This document shows positions 14,844 to 22,302 of a stretch of 44,230 bases of DNA, one piece after another (the stretch's first letter is position 1; the number at the start of each line of letters is the position of its first letter). The position numbers and the translations under genes were made by a program. Origin of the DNA: Verrucomicrobiia bacterium (GTDB taxonomy: Bacteria > Verrucomicrobiota > Verrucomicrobiia > Verrucomicrobiales > Akkermansiaceae); contig JAUIJB010000026.1 of assembly GCA_030430455.1 (NCBI GenBank), positions 1-44,230 of the forward strand. The letters are read 5' to 3'. The notes under the pieces were generated by a model. The model did no database searches. It worked only from the letters and a program-made list of their open reading frames with translations, and had not been told where the DNA came from.

Positions 14844-15671
14844 CTAGTCCCCGCCCGCCCCGTCCTGGATCGGCGGCAGCGGGAGCCCGTTGCCGGGCAG
14901 GCCGGGGGCGTCCTCGATGGCGACCAGCTCGACCTCGAAGATGAGGGTGCAGCTCGGCCCGATCTCGAGGCTGCGACGGGATTCGCCGTAGGCGAGGTGG
15001 GGCGGGATGAAGAGCTTCCAGGTCGAACCCGCCGGCATCAGCGTGAGGGCCTCGCGCATGCCGGCGATGACGTCGAGCCCGACGACGATCGACTCCTCGC
15101 CGGTGCTGTCGAAGACGCTGCCATCGAGCTTCGATCCGGTGTAGCGGACCTCGAACTGCTTGTCGGGCTGGCCCTCGGGCGGCGCTTCGTAGCGCTCGCC
15201 GTCGCCGGCCACCACCACCTCGTACTGCAGCCCGCTGGCGGTGGTCACCACTCCGTCGCGCTCGGCGTTTCCGGCGAGGAAGGCCTCGCCCTCCTTCAGG
15301 TTGGCCGCGGCGACCTCCTCCTCGCGCTCCTGCAGGAGGTCCCCCAGCGCCTGCATGGCGGAGGCCAGCTCCTCCTCGCCGAGCTGCGGCTCGGCGCCCT
15401 TCGAGGCATCGAGGAAGCCCTTGAGGAAGACCTCGGGCTCGATGTCCTCGGGACGGATCCCGAAATTGCCGTAGTTCTCGAAGAATTGCCCGCCGGTGCG
15501 GAAACCGAGCGCGTAGGACGAGCGCTCGCGGACCTCGGCGCGCTCGGCCGTATCGGGGGCATCGGCGGACGCGGCCTCGCGCTTCGCCGCGGGCGTGACG
15601 CCCGCGGGAAGCTCGCTGGCCATGGCAGGCAGGGCGAAAATGAGGCTGAGGAAGGGGAAAATCGGACGCAT
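14844..15671 (-). CDS. exported FKBP-type peptidyl-prolyl isomerase
   Basis: 275 residues from ATG at 15671, which gives a signal peptide (MRPIFPFLSLIFALPAMA). The N-terminal FKBP_N dimerisation domain is rich in Glu/Ala helices (ASAMQALGDLLQEREEEVAA). The FKBP_C catalytic domain shows FEVRYTGSKLDGSVFDST, IVVGLDVIAGMREALTLMPA and IPPHLAYGESR. It resembles FkpA/Mip: periplasmic folding of envelope proteins. It lies between the Wza-like and Wzz-like genes but on the other strand; its stop is 7 nt past the Wza-like stop, convergent. Confidence 0.9.
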   Translation of the reverse strand: MRPIFPFLSLIFALPAMASELPAGVTPAAKREAASADAPDTAERAEVRERSSYALGFRTGGQFFENYGNFGIRPEDIEPEVFLKGFLDASKGAEPQLGEEELASAMQALGDLLQEREEEVAAANLKEGEAFLAGNAERDGVVTTASGLQYEVVVAGDGERYEAPPEGQPDKQFEVRYTGSKLDGSVFDSTGEESIVVGLDVIAGMREALTLMPAGSTWKLFIPPHLAYGESRRSLEIGPSCTLIFEVELVAIEDAPGLPGNGLPLPPIQDGAGGD

Positions 15672-15722
15672 GAGCGAGGCGAATCGGGATGGGCTGCGGG
15701 CAGGAAATCTCCGCGGATGCAG

Positions 15723-15741
15723 GGAAAATCGAGAATTTTCC
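15723..15741. promoter_or_regulatory. short inverted repeat in divergent promoter region
   Basis: GGAAAAT and ATTTTCC are exact complements around CGAGA. It lies in an unusually AT-rich gap (15672-15810) between the FKBP and Wzz-like genes, which must hold both promoters. It could be an operator; it has no T-tract suited to a terminator. Confidence 0.3.
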
Positions 15742-15810
15742 AAAAGAATTTCAATAAAGATGCCCATAGTTTTGAACTTTTTAAAGAATCAACGGTCTGA
15801 ATCCAACGAA

Positions 15811-16494
15811 ATGGATCGCCTGCCTGTCCCGCCGCGGTCGCTGGAGCCGAGCAACCCTCCCGCGACCACCCCATCGCTCTCCCAGGTGCCGCCCCTGCCG
15901 CGCCCGGGGCTTTCGCCTCGGAGCAAGTGGGGCCTGATGCTCCTGATGACGCTCGCCTTTCCCTTCGCCGCCTGGGTGATCGGCAGCCTGATCGTGTGGG
16001 TGACCCCGCCGGTTTACCGCAGTGCCGTGCTGGTTCCGGTCCCGCCGGGTGCCGGTTCCGACATCGTCGAGCGTGAGATGGCCTTGTTCCGCGATGGACC
16101 GGTCAGCGAGGAGGCCCTGCGCTCGCTGCAGTCGGCCGGCTTCTCGGTGCCGGCGAACATGCTGCGCGACAGCGTTTCGATCGAGGCCCAGTCGGTGCCC
16201 GACTCGACGCCCAGTGCGATCCTGGTCGAGGCCCACGGGGCGGAGCCGGCGCAGGCCCAGCGGCGTGCGCTCGCCTACGCCGACGCCTACGAGCACTACC
16301 TCGCCGCCCAGGGGACGCAGGATGGTTTCGGCATCCGGGTCGATCCGCCGAGCCTGGTGCCGGTCGACACCTCTCCCGAGCGCCGCATCGTCCTCGGCAT
16401 CGGCGGCCTGGCCTTCGTCGGGCTGCTGCTGGCGATCCCCTTCCTGCGGGTGATCGAGAAGGCGGTGCCACTGCGGGTGATGCCGACCCGGTAG
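15811..16494 (+). CDS. Wzz-like chain-length determinant / polysaccharide biosynthesis membrane protein
   Basis: 227 residues. A Pro-rich N-terminus (about 1-35), one membrane helix at about 40-65 (LMLLMTLAFPFAAWVIGSLI), a periplasmic domain starting PPVYRSAVLVPVPPGAGSD, and a second helix near the C-terminus (IVLGIGGLAFVGLLLAIPFL). This two-helix topology with a short VYRS-type strand is that of Wzz proteins, which set polymer length. There is no tyrosine-kinase domain. The assignment is by topology and weak similarity; the Wza-like gene 1 kb upstream supports it. Confidence 0.55.
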   Translation: MDRLPVPPRSLEPSNPPATTPSLSQVPPLPRPGLSPRSKWGLMLLMTLAFPFAAWVIGSLIVWVTPPVYRSAVLVPVPPGAGSDIVEREMALFRDGPVSEEALRSLQSAGFSVPANMLRDSVSIEAQSVPDSTPSAILVEAHGAEPAQAQRRALAYADAYEHYLAAQGTQDGFGIRVDPPSLVPVDTSPERRIVLGIGGLAFVGLLLAIPFLRVIEKAVPLRVMPTR

Positions 16495-16508
16495 GGGCGC
16501 GGCCGGTA

Positions 16509-16838
16509 GGCGGTGCGGGCCGGCTGGAAAGCGCTGCCAGGGCAAGCCAGCGGCTGGGGTGAGGTGGCGGAGCGCAAGAAATAGGTCGGATGGGTCCTAT
16601 AGGACCTATGGGAGCACCTCGTGAGCTCCGCAGTGTCGGCCCTGGCGCTGCGAAGATGGGTGGGGCGGGACCTCACCTTCCGGAGCCGCCCCAACTACAG
16701 GGGTGAGGCGCAGCCTCACGCCAGATAGGTCCCATAGGACCTATGCCCTGTGCTCCGCTTGTTCTCGCCAGCCCCTCACCACTCAACCCGCGCTTTCCAG
16801 CCGGTCCGGACTGCCACCACGCCCCACGACGCCTCCAC
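16509..16838. repeat. dispersed 330-bp repeat with inverted ends, copy A
   Basis: The 363-nt gap between the Wzz-like gene and nadA is filled by this element. CCGGCTGGAAAGCGC (16520-16534) at the left returns exactly inverted at the right (16790-16804). Inside are the 14-bp palindrome GGTCCTATAGGACC (16593-16606), a second hairpin ATAGGTCC-CATA-GGACCTAT (16725-16744), and GTGAGGC-GCA-GCCTCAC (16703-16719). The copy at 25234 shares all of these and the 26 nt just beyond the right end. No open frame looks coding. It behaves like a MITE or a long structured intergenic element. Confidence 0.85.
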
Positions 16839-16857
16839 GCCCCGCTGCCCACCCACG

Positions 16858-17796
16858 CTACCTCGACTGCTCCAGCATCCGCAGCAGCGGCTTCTCGGCG
16901 GCCTGGCGCATCTCCTCGGGCAGGGTGACCTCGGGCTCGAGCTTCTCGAGGCAGTCGTGGAGCTTCTCAAGGGTGTTCATTTTCATGAAGCGGCAGTCGG
17001 CGCAGGCGCAGCGGTCGGTGGGACCGGCGATCAGGTTCTTGTCGGGCGCCTCCTTGCGCAGCCGGTGGAGCATGCCGCTCTCGGTGACCACGATGATGTC
17101 CTTCACCGGGGCGTTCTGGCAGAACGCGATCATCTTCTCGGTCGAGCAGACCTCGTCGGCGAGCAGCCGGACGGCCTGGGTGCACTCCGGGTGGGCCACC
17201 ACGAGCGCGTCGGGGTGGTCCTTCTTGATCGCGTTGATCGAGTCGCGGGTGAACTCGACGTGGACGTAGCAGGAGCCCTGCCACAGGTCCATCTTGCGGC
17301 CGGTCTGCTCCATCACCCAGGCGCCGAGGTTGGCGTCGGGGACGAACAGGATCGGCCGGTCGGCCGGGGCCTTCTCGACGATCCGCACGGCGTTGCCCGA
17401 GGTGCAGATCACGTCGCTGAGCGCCTTCACGTGGGCCGAGCAGTTGATGTAGGCGATGACGTAGTAGTTCTTCTCCGCGTGCTCCTTGAGGAAGGCCTCG
17501 AGCTCGGGGCCCGGGCAGCTTTCCTCGAGCGAGCAGCCGGCGTCCTTGTCGGGCAGCACGACCGTCTTGGTCGGGTTCACGATCTTGGCGGTCTCGGCCA
17601 TGAAGTGGACGCCGCAGAAGGCGATCACGTCGGCGTCGGCCTCCTGCGCGCGATAGGCCAGGCCGAGCGAGTCACCGACGTAGTCGGCGAGGTCCTGGAT
17701 GTCGCCGGTCTGGTAGTTGTGGGCCAGGATCACGGCGTTGCGTTCCTTCTTGAGCTGAAGGATCGCGTCCTTGAGATCGAGGGCTGCGGTGGGCAT
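16858..17796 (-). CDS. nadA: quinolinate synthase NadA
   Basis: 312 residues, the usual length. It condenses iminoaspartate with dihydroxyacetone phosphate to quinolinate in de novo NAD synthesis, using a [4Fe-4S] cluster. The conserved N-terminal AVILAHNYQTGDIQDLADYV (residues 21-40), VHFMAETAKI, LPDKDAGCSL and the C-terminal CACADC-RFMKMNT are all there. Candidate cluster ligands are C119 (INCSAHVKA), C205 (HPEC) and one of C263/C265/C268. I chose ATG at 17796; upstream in-frame residues look non-coding. nadB and nadC are not in the window. Confidence 0.95.
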   Translation of the reverse strand: MPTAALDLKDAILQLKKERNAVILAHNYQTGDIQDLADYVGDSLGLAYRAQEADADVIAFCGVHFMAETAKIVNPTKTVVLPDKDAGCSLEESCPGPELEAFLKEHAEKNYYVIAYINCSAHVKALSDVICTSGNAVRIVEKAPADRPILFVPDANLGAWVMEQTGRKMDLWQGSCYVHVEFTRDSINAIKKDHPDALVVAHPECTQAVRLLADEVCSTEKMIAFCQNAPVKDIIVVTESGMLHRLRKEAPDKNLIAGPTDRCACADCRFMKMNTLEKLHDCLEKLEPEVTLPEEMRQAAEKPLLRMLEQSR

Positions 17797-17915
17797 GGGA
17801 GGGAATCTCGGCTGGCCGCGCGCGAATGTCGAATGGGAATCGATCCTCCGCGTGGCGTGCAGCGACCGTCCCGCCGTCCCACCGCCGGGCTGTCGAGCTG
17901 TCGACTGCCAAAGAA

Positions 17916-17948
17916 AACGCGACCCGGCCGGTGCGGCGGGGTCGCGTT
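17916..17948 (-). terminator. intrinsic terminator of the bactofilin gene
   Basis: A 10-bp perfect stem (AACGCGACCC with GGGTCGCGTT) is followed on the minus strand by TTTTCTTT. It lies 30 nt behind the bactofilin stop, and thus separates it from nadA. Confidence 0.75.
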
Positions 17949-17977
17949 GGAAAAGTTCGCGGGGTCGCGGCGGCGGC

Positions 17978-18631
17978 TCAGCTCTTGCTGCCGGCGAGGT
18001 TGCCTTTCTGGCCTTCGCCGGGCTTGTTGCCCTGGCCGCCTTGGCTCCCTTGGCCGCCCTGATTGCCCTGCGGCTTGTTGCCACCGCCCTGCGACGATTG
18101 CGAGGAACCCGAGGGCGGGGTCGACGGGGTGCCGACGGTCGACTTGCCGACGAAGATGGCACCGGGCTCGATCGACAGCGTCTTGGCCTTGATGTCACCG
18201 ACGACCTCGGCGCTGGCCTTGAGCTCGATCCGGTCGCTGGCGTTGATGTTGCCGTGCACCTTGCCGTAGACGACGACCGTGCCGGTCTTGATCTCGGCCT
18301 TGAGGCGGGCGTTCTCGCCGACGGTCAGGTTGCCGTCGGAGGCGATTTCGCCCTCGATCTTGCCATCGACGACGAGGTCGTTGGTGAACTTGACGGTGCC
18401 CTTGATCTCGACGTCCGAACTCAGGACGTTGCGCGACGGGGTGGCCTGGCGCGGCTGCGAGCTGGCGGCGGGAGCCGACGAGCTGCTCGCCGGGGTGGCC
18501 GGCGGGGTCGCGGCGGCCGGGGCCTGGGCGGGTGGCGACGAGGGCGTGTAGCTCTCGGCGGCTTCGGATTCGGCGGACTCGTTCGGCTGGCGGCCGATCA
18601 CGCGTTGGAAAAGCTTCTTCTGATCACTCAC
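17978..18631 (-). CDS. bactofilin (polymer-forming cytoskeletal protein)
   Basis: 217 residues. The central bactofilin domain (about 68-165) is a right-handed beta-helix with the pattern VEIKGTVKFTNDLVVDGKIE, GNLTVGENARLKAEIKTGTV and VHGNINASDRIELKASAEVV. The N-terminus (MSDQKKLFQRVIG, then Ser/Ala/Pro-rich) and the C-terminus (Gly/Gln/Ser-rich, SQGGGNKPQGNQGGQ) are disordered flanks, as typical. Bactofilins form nucleotide-free filaments on the membrane and help shape cell or stalk. It lies 40 nt behind the TPR membrane protein gene on the same strand, so the two are probably one operon. Confidence 0.93.
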   Translation of the reverse strand: MSDQKKLFQRVIGRQPNESAESEAAESYTPSSPPAQAPAAATPPATPASSSSAPAASSQPRQATPSRNVLSSDVEIKGTVKFTNDLVVDGKIEGEIASDGNLTVGENARLKAEIKTGTVVVYGKVHGNINASDRIELKASAEVVGDIKAKTLSIEPGAIFVGKSTVGTPSTPPSGSSQSSQGGGNKPQGNQGGQGSQGGQGNKPGEGQKGNLAGSKS

Positions 18632-18671
18632 GGCTCAGCAAATACGGTTCGGGTGGGTGGCAAAGTCAAAT

Positions 18672-19592
18672 TCAATCGCCCGAATCGTCGGTCGAATCGT
18701 CGCCCGAATCCTCGGCAAGTTCGCCGCTTTCCTCGGCGGTGTCATCGCCGGCTTCCCCGGCCTCCCCGGCGGAGGGTTCCGCGTCGTCGCCGGCGGCGCC
18801 ATCCGCAGCCGGGATCCTCACCGGCTCGCTGGTGGCGGCGGGGGCCTCGCCGCCGCCGAGGACGTCGATCAGCGGGTTGCCGCTGCCGCCGGATGTCGAT
18901 CCGGTGGCGTCGTCCCCTTCCAGGATCTCGGGCAGCGGGGGAGGATCGATTTCCTCCGGCATCTCGAAGTCGAGGAAGCGGCGCTGGTTGGTGGTCGCCT
19001 GGGAGAAGAAATTGTTGGGGTAGTTGGCGCTCTGTTCGAGGAGTTCCCCGGCGCGCTCGAGGTCGCCCTCGGCCTTGGCGATCTGGGCCAGGGTGATCAG
19101 GGCGTAGGGGGCGAGGTAGTCGGCGCCGGAACCCTGCGTCAGGGCCTGCAGCACCGGCTTGGCCTCGTCGAACTTGCCCTGCTGCGCCAGCCGCGAGCCG
19201 AGGCGGGCCCGGGCCGGGCCGGCGGCGGGATGGTTGGGGTGTTCGTTGATCAGTCCGTTCAGGGTGGCCAGGGCGGCGTCCTGCTGGCCGTCGTCCCACT
19301 GGCGGTCGGCGAGGAGCAGGCCGGCGGACACCGCGGCCGGGGTGCCGCCGTGCTCGTCGATCAGGCTCTGCAGGGCGGCGACGTCGCCGGCATCGACCAG
19401 CGCGGCACCGGCGGCCGTCTCGACCCCCTCGCGCACGCCGCGCTGCACCACCCAGCCCGCGGTGCCCACGGCGATGAGGATGGCGATGAGGACCAGAAGC
19501 TTCTGGTTCTTGTCGAGGAACTGCTCGAATGCGGAGGGCCCGTGCGAGATTTCGCCAATCGGGCTGGAGGACTCACCTTTGGTTTCGGCCAT
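18672..19592 (-). CDS. membrane-anchored TPR protein (YfgM-like)
   Basis: 306 residues. One transmembrane helix lies at about 31-50 (KLLVLIAILIAVGTAGWVVQ), then TPR-type helical repeats (AALATLNGLINEHPNHPAAG, ARLGSRLAQQGKFDEAKPVL, ITLAQIAKAEGDLERAGELL) over about 70-200. The tail (about 250-306) is very acidic and Ser/Gly/Asp-rich (ending DSGDDSTDDSGD). The topology and repeat type match YfgM/TPR_21 proteins, which assist periplasmic folding. It is followed by the bactofilin gene. Confidence 0.75.
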   Translation of the reverse strand: MAETKGESSSPIGEISHGPSAFEQFLDKNQKLLVLIAILIAVGTAGWVVQRGVREGVETAAGAALVDAGDVAALQSLIDEHGGTPAAVSAGLLLADRQWDDGQQDAALATLNGLINEHPNHPAAGPARARLGSRLAQQGKFDEAKPVLQALTQGSGADYLAPYALITLAQIAKAEGDLERAGELLEQSANYPNNFFSQATTNQRRFLDFEMPEEIDPPPLPEILEGDDATGSTSGGSGNPLIDVLGGGEAPAATSEPVRIPAADGAAGDDAEPSAGEAGEAGDDTAEESGELAEDSGDDSTDDSGD

Positions 19593-19702
19593 GGGATCGG
19601 ATCAGTGGGCGGCGATTAAGGGGCGGGGGTGGCGGAAATCAATGACGAAGTGGGGGCCCGGCGGGGGTGGCGGGGTCCGGCGGGCCGGCGCGAGGACGGT
19701 GG

Positions 19703-19732
19703 TTGAATTGCCGCGGCCACCCCGCCTAGGCT
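19703..19732 (+). promoter_or_regulatory. candidate lpxB promoter
   Basis: TTGAAT (19703-19708) and TAGGCT (19727-19732) with an 18-nt spacer; the -10-like box ends 9 nt before the lpxB ATG, predicting a nearly leaderless mRNA. Confidence 0.4.
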
Positions 19733-19741
19733 CGCCGGCAG

Positions 19742-20890
19742 ATGAGCGGGTCCCTTTTCGTCGTCGCCGGAGAGATGAGCGGCGATGCCCATGCGGCCGG
19801 CCTGCTGGAGGCCCTGCTCCGGCGGCGGCCGGGCCTGAGGGTCGCCGGTGCCGGCGGCCCCAAGCTGCGCGCGGTGGCCGGCGATGGCGTGCGCGACTGG
19901 GTCGACCAGGCCGGGGTGATGGGGGTGGTCGAGGTGCTCAAGCACTACTCCTGGTTCAAGCAGCAGTTCCACGACTTGCTCGCCGAGGTCCGCGAGCTCC
20001 GGCCGGAGGTCCTCCTGCTGGTCGACTACCCGGGCTTCAACCTGCGCTTCGCCGCCGCGGTGCGCGAGGCGCTGCCGCGGACGCGGATCGTCCAGTACGT
20101 CTGCCCCCAGGTCTGGGCCTGGAAGAAGGGGCGCATCCCGAAGATGGCGCAGCTGCTCGACGAGGTCCTCTGCCTGCTGCCCTTCGAGCCCGAGGTCTTC
20201 GCGGGAACCGGGCTGAAGGCGAACTTCGTCGGCCACCCGATGATCGACGAGCTCGAGACCGAGCGGATCGAGGTCGAGCGCGATGCCGGCCTGGTCGCGC
20301 TGATGCCCGGCAGCCGCGAGCCGGAGGTGCGCAAGTTGTTCCCGATGATGCTCGATGCCGCCGCGCGCTTGCGGGCGGATCACCCGCAGGTGCGCTTCGA
20401 GGCCCCGGCGGCCAACGGGCGGATGCGGCGGGTCATGGAGGAGTTCGCCGACGAGCGCCTCGCCGGGCTCGTCACGTTCACCGACGGCGGGGCGCACTCG
20501 CTGATGCAGCGGGCGGCCTGCGGGGTGATCGCCAGCGGCACCGCGACGGTCGAGGCGGCCTATTTCCGGCTGCCCTACTGTCTCGTCTACAAGCTGGCCT
20601 GGCCGACCTACCTGATCGCCAAGATGGTGGTGAAGATCGAGCACATCGGCCTGGTGAACATCCTCGCCGGCCGCGAGGTGGTCGAGGAGTTCGTCCAGTC
20701 CGAGGCCGACCCGTGCCACGTCGGCCGCTCGCTGTCGCGCTTCCTCGGCGACCCGCGCCGGGTCGAGGAGGTTCGCGCCGGGATGGCGGAGTCGGTGGCG
20801 ATGCTCGGCGGCCGCGGGGCCCATGAGCGCGCTGCCGCCGCGGTGGAGGCCTGGTTCGGCAGCGAGGGCGGCGCTCCCGGGGCGCCCTGA
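19742..20890 (+). CDS. lpxB: lipid-A-disaccharide synthase LpxB
   Basis: 382 residues, the normal length for this GT19 glycosyltransferase. It joins UDP-2,3-diacylglucosamine to lipid X, giving the lipid A disaccharide at the inner membrane. Conserved features are the N-terminal VVAGEMSGDAHAAGLLEAL, AGVMGVVEVLKH, VLLLVDYPGFNLRFA, YVCPQVWAWKKGRI, FVGHPMIDEL and the C-terminal ALMPGSREPEVRKLFP, ASGTATVEAAYFRLPYCLVY. It shows that the organism makes lipopolysaccharide. Other lpx genes are not in the window. It is a single gene divergent from the TPR gene. Confidence 0.96.
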   Translation: MSGSLFVVAGEMSGDAHAAGLLEALLRRRPGLRVAGAGGPKLRAVAGDGVRDWVDQAGVMGVVEVLKHYSWFKQQFHDLLAEVRELRPEVLLLVDYPGFNLRFAAAVREALPRTRIVQYVCPQVWAWKKGRIPKMAQLLDEVLCLLPFEPEVFAGTGLKANFVGHPMIDELETERIEVERDAGLVALMPGSREPEVRKLFPMMLDAAARLRADHPQVRFEAPAANGRMRRVMEEFADERLAGLVTFTDGGAHSLMQRAACGVIASGTATVEAAYFRLPYCLVYKLAWPTYLIAKMVVKIEHIGLVNILAGREVVEEFVQSEADPCHVGRSLSRFLGDPRRVEEVRAGMAESVAMLGGRGAHERAAAAVEAWFGSEGGAPGAP

Positions 20891-20936
20891 AGCTTCGTGC
20901 TTGTCGCCCCGGATGGAGGGGCTACACCTGCCGCGC

Positions 20937-21137
20937 ATGAAAGCACTCTACTGCCTCGCCGCCGGTCTCTTCCTGATGGCCGTCTCCTGTGAGCGCCACG
21001 ATTGGGAGGACACCAAGGTCCTCCACGAGGCCCATGGCTCTCATGACCACGGTGACCATGGCGATCATGGCGATCATGGTGAGGGAGGCGATCACGCAGC
21101 CGGCGACGATCACGGCGGCGACGAGCCCTCGCACTGA
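20937..21137 (+). CDS. small His-rich lipoprotein
   Basis: 66 residues. The N-terminus MKALYCLAAGLFLMAVSC ends in a lipobox with the lipid-anchor Cys at 18. The mature part is packed with His and Asp, with repeated HGDHGDHGDHG, and ends DDHGGDEPSH. Such stretches bind Zn, Ni or Co, so a metal buffer or sensor at the envelope is plausible; this is inference. At DNA level it has tandem 9-bp CATGGCGAT-type steps, so length may vary between strains. Its stop abuts the stop of the reductase gene on the other strand. Confidence 0.7.
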   Translation: MKALYCLAAGLFLMAVSCERHDWEDTKVLHEAHGSHDHGDHGDHGDHGEGGDHAAGDDHGGDEPSH

Positions 21138-21755
21138 TCAGCCGCGCAGCCGGCGGTAGCTGAGGAAGCACTCGCCGCTCGACGGGTCGGCCTCGAAGTC
21201 GGCGAGCTCGTAGCGGAGGGAGGCGGGCAGGAAGTCACCCGGCGGGCCGGTCAGGCCGGGGTTTTCGCGGCCACCGAAGAGCGTGTGGCCGGCCCAGGTG
21301 AGGTGGACCTGGTCGAGCGCATCGAGTTCCGCCAGCGCCCGCGCCAGCCCGCCGCCGCCCTCGCAGTGGAGGCGGCGGATCCCGCGGCGGTGGAGCTCGG
21401 CGAGGAAGTCGGCGAGGCTGCCGGCGTGGCCCTCGGCGCCCTTGATCGACGGCGCGGCCGCCGCGGTGGCCAGCAGGTGGATCGGCCCTCCCGGGCTGGA
21501 GAACAGCGGGTGGCCGGGGTCGAAGCGACCGCTCCGCGAAACCACGCAGCGCCACGGCCGGTGGGGGGCGCCGAGTGTCATGCGGTCGGCCTCGAGCGTG
21601 CCGCGGCCGACGATCAGGGCCTCGGCTGCCTGGCGCAGCTGCAGCAGGCGCCGGTGGTCGCGCTGCGAGGTCCAACCGGAGGGCCGGCCGGCGGGGGAGG
21701 TGATCCGGCCGTCCGCCGAGAGCGCGAGGTTGAGGCTGATCTGCGGGCGGGTCAC
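21138..21755 (-). CDS. RibD C-terminal-domain reductase
   Basis: 205 residues from GTG at 21755. It starts VTRPQISLNLALSADGRITS, the typical N-terminus of RibD_C/dihydrofolate-reductase-like proteins, then AAEALIVGRGTLEADRMTL (NADPH site), LHCEGGGGLARALAELDALD and VHLTWAGHTLFGG. The deaminase domain of full RibD is missing, so it is a stand-alone reductase of the riboflavin-pathway type or of unknown substrate. The frame is open upstream but lacks any family-like residues. It is divergent from the glutaredoxin-like gene. Confidence 0.82.
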   Translation of the reverse strand: MTRPQISLNLALSADGRITSPAGRPSGWTSQRDHRRLLQLRQAAEALIVGRGTLEADRMTLGAPHRPWRCVVSRSGRFDPGHPLFSSPGGPIHLLATAAAAPSIKGAEGHAGSLADFLAELHRRGIRRLHCEGGGGLARALAELDALDQVHLTWAGHTLFGGRENPGLTGPPGDFLPASLRYELADFEADPSSGECFLSYRRLRG

Positions 21756-21851
21756 GGCGGGGCGGGGCGTTTCTTCCGGCGGGGCGGAGGGGATTTCGGC
21801 AGGAGCTCCGGGAAGACTTGCGGGGCGGGTTGCTGGGGTTATTTTCCGCGC

Positions 21852-22223
21852 ATGAGCCAGTCTCAACCGAAAATCACCGCCTACCTGAAGACCTACTGCG
21901 GCTGGAGCGAGGGCGTCCGCGCGATCATGCGCAAGTACGACCTCGACTACGAGGAGAAGGACATCATCAAGAATCCCGCCTTCCGCTGGGAGATGGAACA
22001 GAAGAGCGGGCAGCCGCTGTCGCCCTGCATCGAGGTCGAGGGCACCATGCTGCCCGACGTTTCCGGCGAGGAGTTCGAGGCCTGGATGGTCGAGAACGGC
22101 CACCTCGAGAGGAGCGACGTCGACGCCGACGCGCCGACCAACGCGGCCTGCTCGGACGAGGAGCACGAGGCGATGGCCCGCGGCGAGATCCCCGGCGGCG
22201 GCAAGATCCGCTTCGTCGAGTAG
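21852..22223 (+). CDS. glutaredoxin-like protein with CGWS site
   Basis: 123 residues. A thioredoxin fold with KITAYLKTYCGWSEGVRAIM; the active site is C16-GW-S19, a monothiol variant (not CGFS). The cis-Pro strand is QPLSPCIEVEG (P58, with an extra C59), then PDVSGEEFEAWM. A C-terminal extension of about 40 acidic residues includes another Cys (NAACSDEEH). Monothiol glutaredoxins often handle Fe-S clusters; here the site differs, so redox or glutathionylation roles are also possible. Confidence 0.8.
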   Translation: MSQSQPKITAYLKTYCGWSEGVRAIMRKYDLDYEEKDIIKNPAFRWEMEQKSGQPLSPCIEVEGTMLPDVSGEEFEAWMVENGHLERSDVDADAPTNAACSDEEHEAMARGEIPGGGKIRFVE

Positions 22224-22266
22224 CCGGAAGGGGAATCGGCCGGCTGACACGGAGACGCTGGGGGCT

Positions 22267-22293
22267 TTGAAAGTTCTCCGCGGCGGCTAGCGT
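22267..22293 (+). promoter_or_regulatory. candidate promoter of the Gfo/Idh gene
   Basis: TTGAAA (22267-22272) and TAGCGT (22288-22293), spacer 15 (16 if the -35 is TTTGAA one base left). The -10 ends 9 nt before the ATG at 22303, the same geometry as lpxB. Confidence 0.4.
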
Positions 22294-22302
22294 TGCCGCA
22301 CC

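Noticed and set aside
16509..16838. Insertion sequence
   Set aside because: Inverted ends are present, but there is no transposase frame in 330 bp; a non-autonomous element is the most that can be said.
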